Below, one piece after another: positions 1 through 8,000 of a stretch of 8,822 nt of DNA (within the stretch, counting starts at the first letter, position 1; each line of letters starts with the position of its first letter). Under the pieces are notes generated by a model, which was not told the DNA's origin, ran no database searches, and was given only the letters and a program-made list of their open reading frames with translations. Location: NCBI GenBank assembly GCA_963169055.1, contig CAUJFU010000428.1, positions 1 through 8,822 of the forward strand. The letters are read 5' to 3'. This DNA comes from Myxococcota bacterium (lineage in GTDB: Bacteria; Myxococcota_C; UBA6777). Made by a program: the position numbers and the translations under genes.

Positions 1-100
1 CTTTGAACCCCCTCCGCTTCGGCCTCTTTGAACCCCCTCCGCTTCGGCCTCTTTGAACCCCCTCCGCTTCGGCCTCTTTGAACTCCCTCTGCTTCGGCCC
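1..100. repeat. 25-bp tandem repeat array (4 units)
   Basis: Three identical 25-base units (1-25, 26-50, 51-75) are followed by a fourth (76-100) with three C/T substitutions, at 84, 90 and 100. Each unit begins CTTTGAACCCCC and ends GCTTCGGCCT. The first four bases recur at 101-104, and the unit-junction sequence CGGCCTCTTTG recurs once more at 139-149, inside the leader of the next gene. The array begins at the window edge, so it probably extends upstream. On the plus strand each unit contains TGA, and because 25 is not a multiple of 3 every plus frame is closed. The minus strand is open within the three perfect units. I see no spacers, so it is not a CRISPR. It may be an intergenic minisatellite or the tail of a minus-strand gene outside the window. 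Confidence 0.93.
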
Positions 101-194
101 CTTTAGAAGCCCGTCTGCTCGTTGGGGACTAGACGCAGCGGCCTCTTTGTGCTTTTTGTCAGCGACGACGATCATGTCTTGGGCGACAGTAGGC

Positions 195-200
195 GAGGAG
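195..200 (+). promoter_or_regulatory. ribosome binding site of the WD40 lipoprotein gene
   Basis: GAGGAG lies 5 bases before the ATG at 206. It supports that ATG over the in-frame TTG at 122, which would add 28 residues in front of the signal peptide. Confidence 0.75.
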
Positions 201-205
201 AAACG

Positions 206-2566
206 ATGCGCAGAGGGAAAAAGCGACCGATAGTTTGGTTGTATGTCTTTGGTTGGGTGTGTAGTTTGTGGGCTTGTGAAGAGGAGCGCTTTAAAGTCCC
301 GGTCGATGCGCAAGAATTGCCCAAAGATGTCGCCACTCGTTTCCGCGCCGAAGGTTTGTGGAAGCCGACGTCACGCCCACAACCCCCTTCCCATCCAAAA
401 GTTCCCACACCTCCGACCTCCCAACCCACCTCGCGCCACAGCACCACCCAACCGATGCCCTCTACACAACCAAGCACCCGCCCTGTCCCACTTTTTCCTG
501 CGCCTGTTCGTCTCTCTTTTGCCGGCTTCCCTCGCCACGCCGCGCTCAAAGATCTCGCACGCTACCCGCGCCGAAACTTCCGACTCGAACCGACGTGGGG
601 ACACGGAGATCGCGCCTCTACGATGGCAGTCTCCCCAACAGGCGAAGAAGCCCTAACAGGCGGCACTGGACGCGTCCTGTTGCGTTGGTCTCTGCGCTCC
701 AAACAACGCACTCAAACCTTGCGCGGGTTTTCCGATTCGATCCGTGCGATCAGCTACGCCCCCGATGGACGGCGTTTTGCGGTGCTTGAGGGAACACACA
801 CCATCTCGATCTGGTCACAAGCAGGAGAGATGTTGCAACGATGGCGGCATGGAAACACCAAGGCTCTTGATCTGCGCTTTGTCCCGATCGAGGATCGATT
901 GCTCATTCTCTCGGAAGATGGGGCATTATCGTTGTGGCGAACCGATGGCCAACGGGTTTGGACGCTCTCGCCTTGCGCCAAAGGAAGCCGCCCGCTCGGT
1001 TGGGCCGTTCAATCCATGCAGCGATGGTTTGCGGTGGGTTGCAGCGATGGCCTGCTTTGGCTTCGATCTTGGGAAGCGGGAACGCCCGTCACAACGCGGT
1101 TTTCAACTGCAATCACAGCTTTAGCGATCAGCGAAGACGGCGGGCGTTTGGCCGCAGCAACCGAGGACACCCAGATCCACACGTGGGACGTCGACAACAA
1201 AGGTGCCTTGCGTCCGTTGGGTTCGAGCTATGGGCATGTTCGGAAGATCACTCGACTTCAATGGTTCGCCGACGGCCAACGCCTTCTCAGCGGCGGAAAA
1301 GACAGCATCCTCGGGATCTGGAAGATCACAAACCAAGGGTTGCACCTTGAACCCTTTCTCCAACACACAGGCGAGATCCAAGGGGCTGTATATCATCCCA
1401 TCCGAAAAGAGATCGTTAGCCTCGATGCTACGGGTACTTTGCGCACATGGTCTTTGCAAGGAAAACAATTATTTGCCTCAAAAAGACCGTTGGCAGGAGG
1501 TCGCAGCCTCGCCTTTTCGCCCGACGGTCGCTTTCTGTTGAGTGATGGCGAAAAAGGCACCGCCGCCTTGTGGGGTATGAAGGACGGACAACGTTTGTTG
1601 GCGCTCACAGGACTGCCCTTGCACGTCACGCAAGCCCTTTACGCGCAAGACGGAAACCACCTGATCACCAGCGATCCATACAACCTGCTGTTTTGGGATA
1701 TCCGCGCTCGCCGACAGATCGACGTGCTCCGCGCTCCAAAAGACGATCAGATCGTAGCCGTCGCACGCGGCTATGATTGGGCACAAGCCTTCTACGGAAC
1801 CACGCACAGCGGCGTGTATCTGTGGACCATCGCAGGACAACGCTTGTTGTACCGACACCCCGCGCCACAGCGCGTATCTGCAGTCGATCTGCATATGGAC
1901 ACGCGCATCGCAGCCGCCGGAACAGCCGAAGGGATGCTCTACCTTTACAACCTTGGGCAATACCAAGTCACCAAAACACTCGCCCTCCCGAAAGGCCCGA
2001 TCGCCGCACTGCGCTTTTCGCCCGACGCAAAGACGCTGTTGGTCTTAGCAGGCCGAACTGCCGCAATCTACAGCGTCCCCGCACTTCAACGACTGTATTA
2101 TCGGTCATTTTCGAGTCCTTTGCGTACAGCCGCCTTCTTTCCCAAAGCTGATCGCATCGCGTTGGGTCGAGACGATGCACGATTGGTGATCTGGCGTCCC
2201 GCGCAAAACAAACACACCGCTTGGACCGTCTGCGAAGGCGCACTCCAAGATATCGCCCACGCCCCCAAACATCCGTATCTTGCGATCGCTTGTTCGGAGG
2301 GTGCTGTACGATTGTGGTCTCTGGCCAAAGCATCCGTCGTCTGGACGGGTTGGCCCTTGCCCGACAAAGACTGGTTGTCTATCAGCGCAGAAGGCGAGAT
2401 CGCGGCTTCAAGGGGAGGCATCGGCTACTTCTTTTTTTCGGATACACAGCACCTGTTGACGCTCGATAGCTTTGAGGGTACGTGGCTAGACCCCAAAGCC
2501 CTACAACGAAGGATGCAAACGCACTTTACCTTCCCCAAAACCCAAAAGCCTCCCCGCCCCCGCTAG
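206..2566 (+). CDS. Predicted lipoprotein with two WD40 beta-propellers
   Basis: 786 residues. The N-terminus has a positive stretch (RRGKKR), a hydrophobic core and a lipobox-like LWAC with Cys24 followed by EEE, so a lipid-anchored envelope protein is likely; Trp at -2 is atypical. Residues about 53-98 form a Pro/Thr/Ser/Gln-rich linker. From about 136 to 715 I count 14 WD40-like blades, each ending in a strand of the LSLW, IHTWD or VRLW type, the first Trp near 161 and the last near 704. Spacing is about 42 residues, enough for two seven-bladed propellers. The tail (about 722-770: DWLSIS, GEIAAS, YFFF) resembles the closing segment that follows WD40 propellers in bacterial WD40 proteins with caspase-like or kinase domains, but no catalytic domain is present. 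WD40 propellers are protein-interaction scaffolds; the partner here is unknown. The ATG at 206 was chosen for its ribosome binding site and signal peptide. The gene appears monocistronic. Confidence 0.87.
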   Translation: MRRGKKRPIVWLYVFGWVCSLWACEEERFKVPVDAQELPKDVATRFRAEGLWKPTSRPQPPSHPKVPTPPTSQPTSRHSTTQPMPSTQPSTRPVPLFPAPVRLSFAGFPRHAALKDLARYPRRNFRLEPTWGHGDRASTMAVSPTGEEALTGGTGRVLLRWSLRSKQRTQTLRGFSDSIRAISYAPDGRRFAVLEGTHTISIWSQAGEMLQRWRHGNTKALDLRFVPIEDRLLILSEDGALSLWRTDGQRVWTLSPCAKGSRPLGWAVQSMQRWFAVGCSDGLLWLRSWEAGTPVTTRFSTAITALAISEDGGRLAAATEDTQIHTWDVDNKGALRPLGSSYGHVRKITRLQWFADGQRLLSGGKDSILGIWKITNQGLHLEPFLQHTGEIQGAVYHPIRKEIVSLDATGTLRTWSLQGKQLFASKRPLAGGRSLAFSPDGRFLLSDGEKGTAALWGMKDGQRLLALTGLPLHVTQALYAQDGNHLITSDPYNLLFWDIRARRQIDVLRAPKDDQIVAVARGYDWAQAFYGTTHSGVYLWTIAGQRLLYRHPAPQRVSAVDLHMDTRIAAAGTAEGMLYLYNLGQYQVTKTLALPKGPIAALRFSPDAKTLLVLAGRTAAIYSVPALQRLYYRSFSSPLRTAAFFPKADRIALGRDDARLVIWRPAQNKHTAWTVCEGALQDIAHAPKHPYLAIACSEGAVRLWSLAKASVVWTGWPLPDKDWLSISAEGEIAASRGGIGYFFFSDTQHLLTLDSFEGTWLDPKALQRRMQTHFTFPKTQKPPRPR

Positions 2567-2910
2567 TTCACATGCACCCAACCGCCGAACGCACGGGCGT
2601 TACGAGACATTAGAGTGGAGGCTTTTAAGAGCAGTACATTTTCTTGCGTGTTTGCCGTAGCATCGCCACCTTTTGGGACGTCAAGGTCAACGTGCGAAGG
2701 TTGGGACAAAAAACACAAGCCCTCGAATCGTTTGGTTTGGGCCTTGCATCTATGGAAAAGGTCGAACGTATGCACCACAAGACGGATGCTCGGAAAGAAA
2801 ACGACCCCACCGCACGCAGTGGCAAAAAGAACGAACAGCTCCCTGTTTCCCCACAAGAGAGCGCAGGTTCTTTCGCAGGGACCGATGGATGCGCCCCAAA
2901 AGGATCTACT
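2567..2910 (+). other. 344-base gap between the WD40 gene and ribA
   Basis: No separate gene is convincing here. A small hairpin (AACGC 2588-2592, loop ACGG, GCGTT 2597-2601) lies 22 bases after the WD40 stop. It lacks a T-tract, so it is at most a weak terminator. The ribA frame is open from 2644, with possible in-frame starts at TTG 2644, ATG 2752 and ATG 2770. ATG 2770 has AAAAGG 8 bases upstream, so part of this stretch could be a longer RibA N-terminus. I looked for the conserved core of the FMN (RFN) riboswitch, expected before some riboflavin genes, and did not recognise it. No clear promoter was found. Confidence 0.5.
2900..2904 (+). promoter_or_regulatory. ribosome binding site of ribA
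   Basis: AAGGA is placed 6 bases before ATG 2911. This is the best-spaced site among the candidate starts and decides the call. Confidence 0.55.
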
Positions 2911-3615
2911 ATGGTGAACCAGCTCAAAACCAACCTATCCCTTGTTGAATCGGCCCAAAAAGACGCCATCCTTCACCTCGTCGAATACTACGCAGAAACG
3001 ACCCTCCCCACCGAGTTCGGACTGTTTCGCGTCGCAGTATTTCGTGAGCGAAAAACAAGCAAAGAACACCTCGCGATCATCAAAGGCGAGATTCAAGGCT
3101 CACGCGACTTGCTCGTTCGTATGCACTCCGAATGCTTGACGGGCGAAGTGCTCCACTCACTAAAATGCGATTGCAAAGATCAACTTCATGCCGCTCTTTC
3201 GCTGCTCAATCAAGAAGAACAAGGGATGGTGATCTATCTGCGCCAAGAAGGCCGTGGCATCGGCTTAGGAAACAAGATCCGCGCCTATGCTCTCCAAGAA
3301 CAAGGATTCGATACCGTAGATGCCAACCGCGCTTTGGGTTTTGGGGATGATCTGCGCACTTACGATGTCGCGGCAGCGATTTTGCGGCACTTTGAAGTCG
3401 AATCCGTACGACTCGTCACCAACAACCCCCTCAAGATGCAATCTCTCCAACGTTTCGGCATCCCCGTGAGTACACGCGTTCCGATCTATTGCTTGCCGAA
3501 TTCTCACAGCCTCCATTACTTCGAGTCCAAAACAGCACGAATGGGACACCTGTTCGATCGAACCTTTTTGGAGACCTCACGCGAAACACTTCAAGAAGAC
3601 CAAAAGAAAAACTAG
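2911..3615 (+). CDS. ribA: GTP cyclohydrolase II
   Basis: 234 residues; cytoplasmic zinc enzyme that opens GTP to 2,5-diamino-6-ribosylamino-pyrimidinone phosphate, formate and pyrophosphate, the first step of riboflavin/FMN/FAD synthesis. The family landmarks are present in order: LPTEFG (32-37), RMHSEC (70-75), zinc ligands Cys75, Cys86 and Cys88 (ECLTGEVLHSLKCDC), RQEGRGIGLGNKIRAYAL (111-128) including the active-site Tyr126, the D147-x-R149 pair matching the catalytic Asp/Arg of E. coli RibA, and TNNPLKM (170-176). It is a stand-alone RibA: no RibB (DHBP synthase) domain precedes it, unlike bifunctional RibBA. It is slightly longer than E. coli RibA (196 residues) because of about 20 extra residues at each end. 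No other riboflavin gene is adjacent, so the pathway is probably scattered. The start is uncertain: ATG 2770 would give 281 residues. Confidence 0.95.
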   Translation: MVNQLKTNLSLVESAQKDAILHLVEYYAETTLPTEFGLFRVAVFRERKTSKEHLAIIKGEIQGSRDLLVRMHSECLTGEVLHSLKCDCKDQLHAALSLLNQEEQGMVIYLRQEGRGIGLGNKIRAYALQEQGFDTVDANRALGFGDDLRTYDVAAAILRHFEVESVRLVTNNPLKMQSLQRFGIPVSTRVPIYCLPNSHSLHYFESKTARMGHLFDRTFLETSRETLQEDQKKN

Positions 3616-3648
3616 GTTTTGCGAGAAGAAAACGAGCAAAGGTTTTCT
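3608..3648. terminator. possible weak bidirectional terminator between ribA and the MshEN gene
   Basis: The two genes converge with 31 bases between their stops. AGAAAAC (3627-3633) and GTTTTCT (3642-3648) form a 7-bp stem with an 8-base loop, and AAAAC (3608-3612) can pair with GTTTT (3616-3620). A and T runs flank the main stem on both strands, as expected of a shared terminator, but the stems are AT-rich and weak. Confidence 0.35.
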
Positions 3649-4753
3649 AACGAGGGCCTTGTTGTTGTGCGCGGCTGACTTCTTCCAAAAGCTGCACCAA
3701 GTCTTCGCGGCGAAGTTGTCCGCGTGCGACCATCAGATCGAGCAACCCACGGATGAGGGTACGTTGCTCTTGGAGGCGCGATCGGACGGCCTGTTGAAGT
3801 TCGTGGATCTCTTTTTTGTGCTGTTCGCTGAGTTGGTGGATCTGTTCTTGGAGGGCCGCCCACTGGGCGTCGTGTGGGTGGGGGGCGGGCGTCGAGAGGG
3901 GGCGGGATGGCCCAAAGGTCGCAGGAAGCCCAGAATAAGAATGCGGATCGTGATCGACGCGTTGAGAAGCGTTTGGAACGCCGCTGACTTCTTCTTCGAG
4001 AAAAGAAGAACCCGAGATCCAGTCGTCCTCGTGCGTGTGGATCGGAGGATTGTGCGAGGGAGGCTGTTGTGTGTAATGGGGAGGCGGAACAGGGCTGCGA
4101 GGAGAAAGATGCGCAGCAGCCGCCCCCACCGCTGCTGGTGCGGCCCCCAAAGAAGGAACCGAATGGTACGAGGCGGGATGGCGTGGCGCGTTGGTGTGTG
4201 GGATCTCATGGAACGAAACCCCCGAAGGTGCGCGGCCTGAAGCATACGCACTGGCTTGGCTCGGATCGGGAAAAGCATCGGGAACGACGCGCAAGACTTC
4301 TGCGGTGCTTTCGCCATAGAAATAGATACGCACCGCCCGTCGGATCGCCGTCACTCCCCCTACAAACAATTGAAGGTCCATTCCTGCGGCTTGGTGGACT
4401 TCTTTTAACACGTGTTGTTCGGTGGGATCGCTCATCGCGACTTGCAAGAGACCACGAGCGCGCTCCATCCCAACAGGCAGCAGATCGTAGCGCTCACAAA
4501 GAGCCACAGGAACGCGACGCAAGGCGTCAGGGTCGATCTGCCTCATCCCATCGAGCGTTGCGATCGGAAGGCGTAGTTCGCGGCTGAGGGTCTTGACAAG
4601 GAAGTCTTCACGAACGAGACCCATCTCCACAAGCAGAGGCGCAAGACGCCCTCCCCACTGTTGCTGCTCTTGGAAAACGCGATTGAGATCCGCAGAAGAC
4701 AGGATGCCCGCTCTTCTTAGGATATCGGGGATTTGGCTCGCTTGTACGCGCAT
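3647..4753 (-). CDS. MshEN (GspE N-terminal)-domain protein without ATPase, coiled-coil C-terminus
   Basis: 368 residues, no signal peptide or membrane segment. Residues about 8-147 match the MshEN/T2SSE-N fold found at the N-terminus of type II secretion and type IV pilus ATPases. The second half of this fold carries a sequence close to the published c-di-GMP-binding pattern RLGxx(LVI)2xxG(LVI)2x4Lx3LxxQ: R36, L37, A38 (for G), L41, V42, G45, L46, V47, L52, L56, E59 (for Q). The first copy (about 11-30) is more diverged. Residues 155-295 are a low-complexity Pro/His/Ser/Ala linker. Residues about 296-335 are a charged, Gln-rich coiled coil, followed by a short helical unit (LLDLMVARGQLRREDLVQLLEE, 337-358). 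There is no Walker A or AAA+ domain, so it cannot be a secretion ATPase. An adaptor or regulator of pilus, secretion or c-di-GMP signalling is inference. ATG 4753 is preferred to the longer frame start at 4834 because of its ribosome binding site. Confidence 0.8.
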   Translation of the reverse strand: MRVQASQIPDILRRAGILSSADLNRVFQEQQQWGGRLAPLLVEMGLVREDFLVKTLSRELRLPIATLDGMRQIDPDALRRVPVALCERYDLLPVGMERARGLLQVAMSDPTEQHVLKEVHQAAGMDLQLFVGGVTAIRRAVRIYFYGESTAEVLRVVPDAFPDPSQASAYASGRAPSGVSFHEIPHTNAPRHPASYHSVPSLGAAPAAVGAAAAHLSPRSPVPPPHYTQQPPSHNPPIHTHEDDWISGSSFLEEEVSGVPNASQRVDHDPHSYSGLPATFGPSRPLSTPAPHPHDAQWAALQEQIHQLSEQHKKEIHELQQAVRSRLQEQRTLIRGLLDLMVARGQLRREDLVQLLEEVSRAQQQGPR

Positions 4754-4758
4754 GGATG

Positions 4759-4763
4759 TCCTC
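4759..4763 (-). promoter_or_regulatory. ribosome binding site of the MshEN gene
   Basis: On the minus strand GAGGA lies 5 bases before the ATG whose complement is 4751-4753. It supports that start over the in-frame ATG at 4834. Confidence 0.65.
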
Positions 4764-4770
4764 GTGGTTG

Positions 4771-4797
4771 CGATACTAACCCGCACAGCGGGTATCG
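4771..4797. promoter_or_regulatory. inverted repeat just upstream of the MshEN gene, possible operator
   Basis: CGATA (4771-4775) and CCCGC (4780-4784) on the left mirror the uninterrupted GCGGGTATCG (4788-4797) on the right, around an ACA loop; CTAA is bulged on the left. The total is 10 base pairs. It sits 18 bases before the MshEN start, between its ribosome binding site and any promoter, so it could be an operator or a hairpin in the mRNA leader. The function is inferred from position only. Confidence 0.4.
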
Positions 4798-4817
4798 GTG
4801 CGTCGGTTTGGAGCGAA

Positions 4818-4857
4818 AGACCGATCCAATTCAACCCCGCTTGGGATGCTTCGGTCT
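4818..4857. repeat. 7-bp inverted repeat in the divergent gap
   Basis: AGACCGA (4818-4824) pairs perfectly with TCGGTCT (4851-4857) across 26 bases. TCC just inside the left arm can also pair with GGA near the right arm. It lies in the middle of the region that must hold the promoters of both divergent genes. No function is known. Confidence 0.45.
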
Positions 4858-4864
4858 CTTCTAT

Positions 4865-4942
4865 CCAAGAGTATTTGCTCTTGCGTCAATGCAGAGCGGC
4901 CTTTATTCTTGGCGATGAACTTTTTTTTCGCAAGTTCTTTTT
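4865..4942 (+). other. overlapping hairpins and T-tracts in the putative rad50-like leader
   Basis: CAAGAG (4866-4871) can pair with CTCTTG (4878-4883). Alternatively CCAAGA (4865-4870) can pair with TCTTGG (4907-4912), and GCTCT (4877-4881) with AGAGC (4893-4897). A T8 run follows at 4921-4928. GAACTT (4917-4922) then pairs with AAGTTC (4932-4937) directly before a T5 run, a weak terminator-like shape. The pairings are mutually exclusive, which is the layout of an attenuator, but the stems are short and could be chance. A sigma70-like pair, TTGCGT (4881-4886) and TATTCT (4904-4909) with a 17-base spacer, overlaps the same bases. If it is the promoter, the upstream hairpins are not transcribed. 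Confidence 0.3.
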
Positions 4943-5022
4943 GCTTCTATCTGCCCGAAGATCGCGCCGTTCGCGCACCGGGTATCGTCCCCCCTGCTCG
5001 GCCCAAACGCCGCACGTCATCC

Positions 5023-5030
5023 AAGAGGAG
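5023..5030 (+). promoter_or_regulatory. ribosome binding site of the Rad50/SbcC-like gene
   Basis: AAGAGGAG is a strong Shine-Dalgarno core, but it lies 12 bases before ATG 5043, longer than the usual 5-10. No closer in-frame start exists, and the family N-terminus (MQIRRVEVKDFKSHK) fixes ATG 5043. Confidence 0.6.
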
Positions 5031-5042
5031 CCAAACCATCCG

Positions 5043-8000
5043 ATGCAAATCCGACGGGTCGAAGTCAAAGATTTCAAAAGCCACAAACACTTTGTCTGCG
5101 AATTCAAACGTGGAACCAACGCGATCTGTGGTCCCAACGGAGCCGGAAAAACCTCGCTGATCGAAGCGATCGGCTTTGCTTTGTTCAATGCCTCGCCAAG
5201 CAAAAAGATGATCGAGATGATCCGCCGAGGCGGACGCAAACTCGAGATCTATGTGGACTTTCAAGCCAGCGCAGACGAGCGCCTTTATCGGGCTGTACGC
5301 ACACTCACACCGAGCAGCGCCAGCGTTTATCGCGTGATCGATCTCGAACTCAACGAGGCTGTCGCTGCGGACCAAAAAGAATGCCTCAAAAAACTCAGCA
5401 ACTTGATGGATCTCCACCCCAATACCGACCTCCGAAAACTGTACACCGAGATCTTGGGAGTCCCCCAAGGCACCATGACCAGCGCTTTTTTGGCGGGCGA
5501 CAAAGAACGCCGCGATATCTTTGGTCCGCTGTTGCGGGTCGATGAGTACGATACAGCCTACAAAGAGATGCAACCGAGGTTGTTGCGCGAGATGGAGCAC
5601 CAAAAGTCCCGATTGGAGGCCCAGATCGAATCCAACGCGAAGCGCTTGTTGCAACTCCCCGCAGCAACACAAGAACTGCACGAACGCCAGAGCCTTGTGG
5701 CCACAAACGAAAAAGCCTGTGCGGAACTCGAACAAGAACTTTCGCACCTTCAACAAGGATTACAAACCCTCGAAGCCAAAGAAAAAGTCATCGCTGCTCT
5801 TGAAGTAGGGCGACAGTCCGCCCACAACCGCTGGATTCGCTGCGAAGCCGAACAAGAGCAAGCCCAGAAGAACGCCAACGAAGCGCGGGAAGCACGCGAG
5901 ATCATCCAACCCCACCTCCAACCCGCCACACGCCACGCAGAAGCCAAAAAAGAAGAAGCAAGACTTGTTGAACAAGCAAAGCTTTACCAAAAAACGCGAG
6001 AGATCCGACAAGACAAACGTCACAGACTCGATAGCGCAGAGCGCGAAGAAAAGCGTCTCCAAGAAAAACGCCTCGAACAGATCGACGCCCAACAGCGCTT
6101 GATCGAGCTAGAACCGCTGCTTGCGGATTACCAGACCGCACGCAGCGAGCAAAAGCGTCTCGAACAAGAAGTGACCGCCCTCAAGGCGTTGAACAAACAG
6201 ATCAAAGAACTCGATCAAGAGATCGCACAATGCCTCGCGAATATCGAGGCGTGCCGAACATCCTTGCAACACTGGCCGTTCGTCGAGCAGCAGATCGAAC
6301 AACTACACAGCCTTCGCAAACAAGAACCCTCCGCGCTCCACCTTGTCGCTCAAAAAAAGCTCGAACAACAAGAACACTTGCGGCGAAAAAACGAGATCGA
6401 ACAGATCCGCATCGAGACGACCAAGATCGTCCAAGAAGGTCAATCCGCCGCTTCGCAACTCAAGCAAGCAGAAGAAGAGCGGGAACCTTGCGCAGAACGC
6501 CTTGAACATTGGCAACGCGAAACAAGCCGACTGATGGCCGAGATCACACAGCTTGAGGTACGCATCGAAGACGAGACCGATTTTCGAGCCGATGTGTCGG
6601 GGGGGATCTGCCCCTTCTTTTCTAAACGATGCAAAAACCTTCCAGAAGGCCAAGATCTACGGGACTTTTTAACAAAAAACCTTGAGCGATACAGACAAGA
6701 ACTCGCAGATCGCCAAAGCCAATACGCAAAAGCACAACAAGAAGAAAAAGCCGCGCAACAAGCCCATAACGACCAAATCGCCCGATGCACTGCCCTCTCA
6801 CAACGAAAAAAAGATCTCGAACAGCAGTACCGCGAGCGCAGAAATAAAAGCAGCGCCTGCGAAAAAGAGATGCTTGATCACCCCGACGTGACGGGTGAAT
6901 TGAGCGAAGCCGAAGCAGAGGTTCTGCGTATCCAAACCGAACTATCGTCGCTTGAAGGCATCGAAGCCACCCACAAACAACTCCAAGGAATACACGCCCA
7001 GCTCAGCTCCAACGAATCGAACTTAAACCTCAAGCGATACTACCTCGACACCAAACACACCGAATCCATCGAAAAAGCAGGCGTCGACTCCTTGCTGCAC
7101 GAGATCCAACAACGCATCGAAGCCATGGGCGATCCCGAAGCCGAAGCCCGCAGATGGCAACACATCGCCCAAGAACGCACGAAAACAGAAAAAGAATTGC
7201 AATCTTGGGAAGCCAAAGCCACCCAACTACGCGGTGAATGCGCTTCTTTGGACGAAGAGATGACCCAACTCGGCGACCCCGAAACCACGCTCGAACATCT
7301 GCGCAAAGAATTACGCGAGACCCAAAACAGCTACGAAATACTGCTTCAACACAAAGCAAATGCCGAAAGTGTCGAGAAGTACGAAGCCCTTTTTGAAAAA
7401 AAGAGACTCGATTGGCAACAAGCCAGCCAACACCTCGCCAAGCTAGACGCCGATCTTTGCGAAGCCAGAAAAGACCTTGACCCTGAGCAATTACAAGCAC
7501 AACGCAAAGCACACGGCGACTGCAACGGACTCTTTCAACACGCACGCGGAGCCCTTGGACCCGCACGCAAACTCCTTGAAACCAGCCAGCGACTCGTGGC
7601 CGAACTGGTGGAACTCGAAGCCAGACAACAGGAGATACAGAACGAATACACCCGACTGATCGAGGCTTTAGAGTGTTTCCACGTCCTACGAAAAACCATC
7701 CGCGAAGCCGGACCCAAGATGACAAGCGCGCTGATCCAATCGATCAGCGGACAAGCCAACCGCATCTTCCGCGAGATCACACAACGCCACGATTGGGATA
7801 TCCAATGGAATGAAGATTTTCTCGCCGAACTCAAAGAAGGCGAACACAGCCGCAGTTTTGCCAACCTCTCGGGCGGCGAACAGATGGCCGTCGCTTTGGC
7901 TATCCGCCTCGCTTTGATCCGCGAACTCTCCGATATCCGTCTCGCCTTTTTCGATGAACCCACCGCCCACATGGATCAAGAACGACGCCGTGGACTCGCG

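Noticed and set aside
1-100. CRISPR array
   Set aside because: Units are directly abutting with no spacers between them.
122-205. Longer N-terminus of the WD40 protein from TTG 122
   Set aside because: It would bury the signal peptide; ATG 206 has a well-placed GAGGAG and a lipoprotein-type start.
1478-1966. Minus-strand open frame of 162 codons inside the WD40 gene
   Set aside because: It lies antisense to a clear WD40 coding sequence, has no recognisable domain and no start signal; it is a shadow of codon use.
2567-2910. FMN riboswitch upstream of ribA
   Set aside because: I could not recognise the conserved RFN core bases by eye; a covariance search would settle it.
3659-4240. Plus-strand open frame of 193 codons antisense to the MshEN gene
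   Set aside because: The minus strand encodes a recognisable MshEN and coiled-coil protein; the plus frame is Arg-rich with no domain.
4593-5042. 150-codon N-terminal extension of the Rad50-like ATPase
   Set aside because: It is antisense to the MshEN gene for a third of its length and shows no homology; the family N-terminus begins exactly at ATG 5043.
7030-7725. Minus-strand open frame of 231 codons inside the Rad50-like gene
   Set aside because: Arg/Val/Trp-rich translation without any domain, fully antisense to the coiled-coil coding region.
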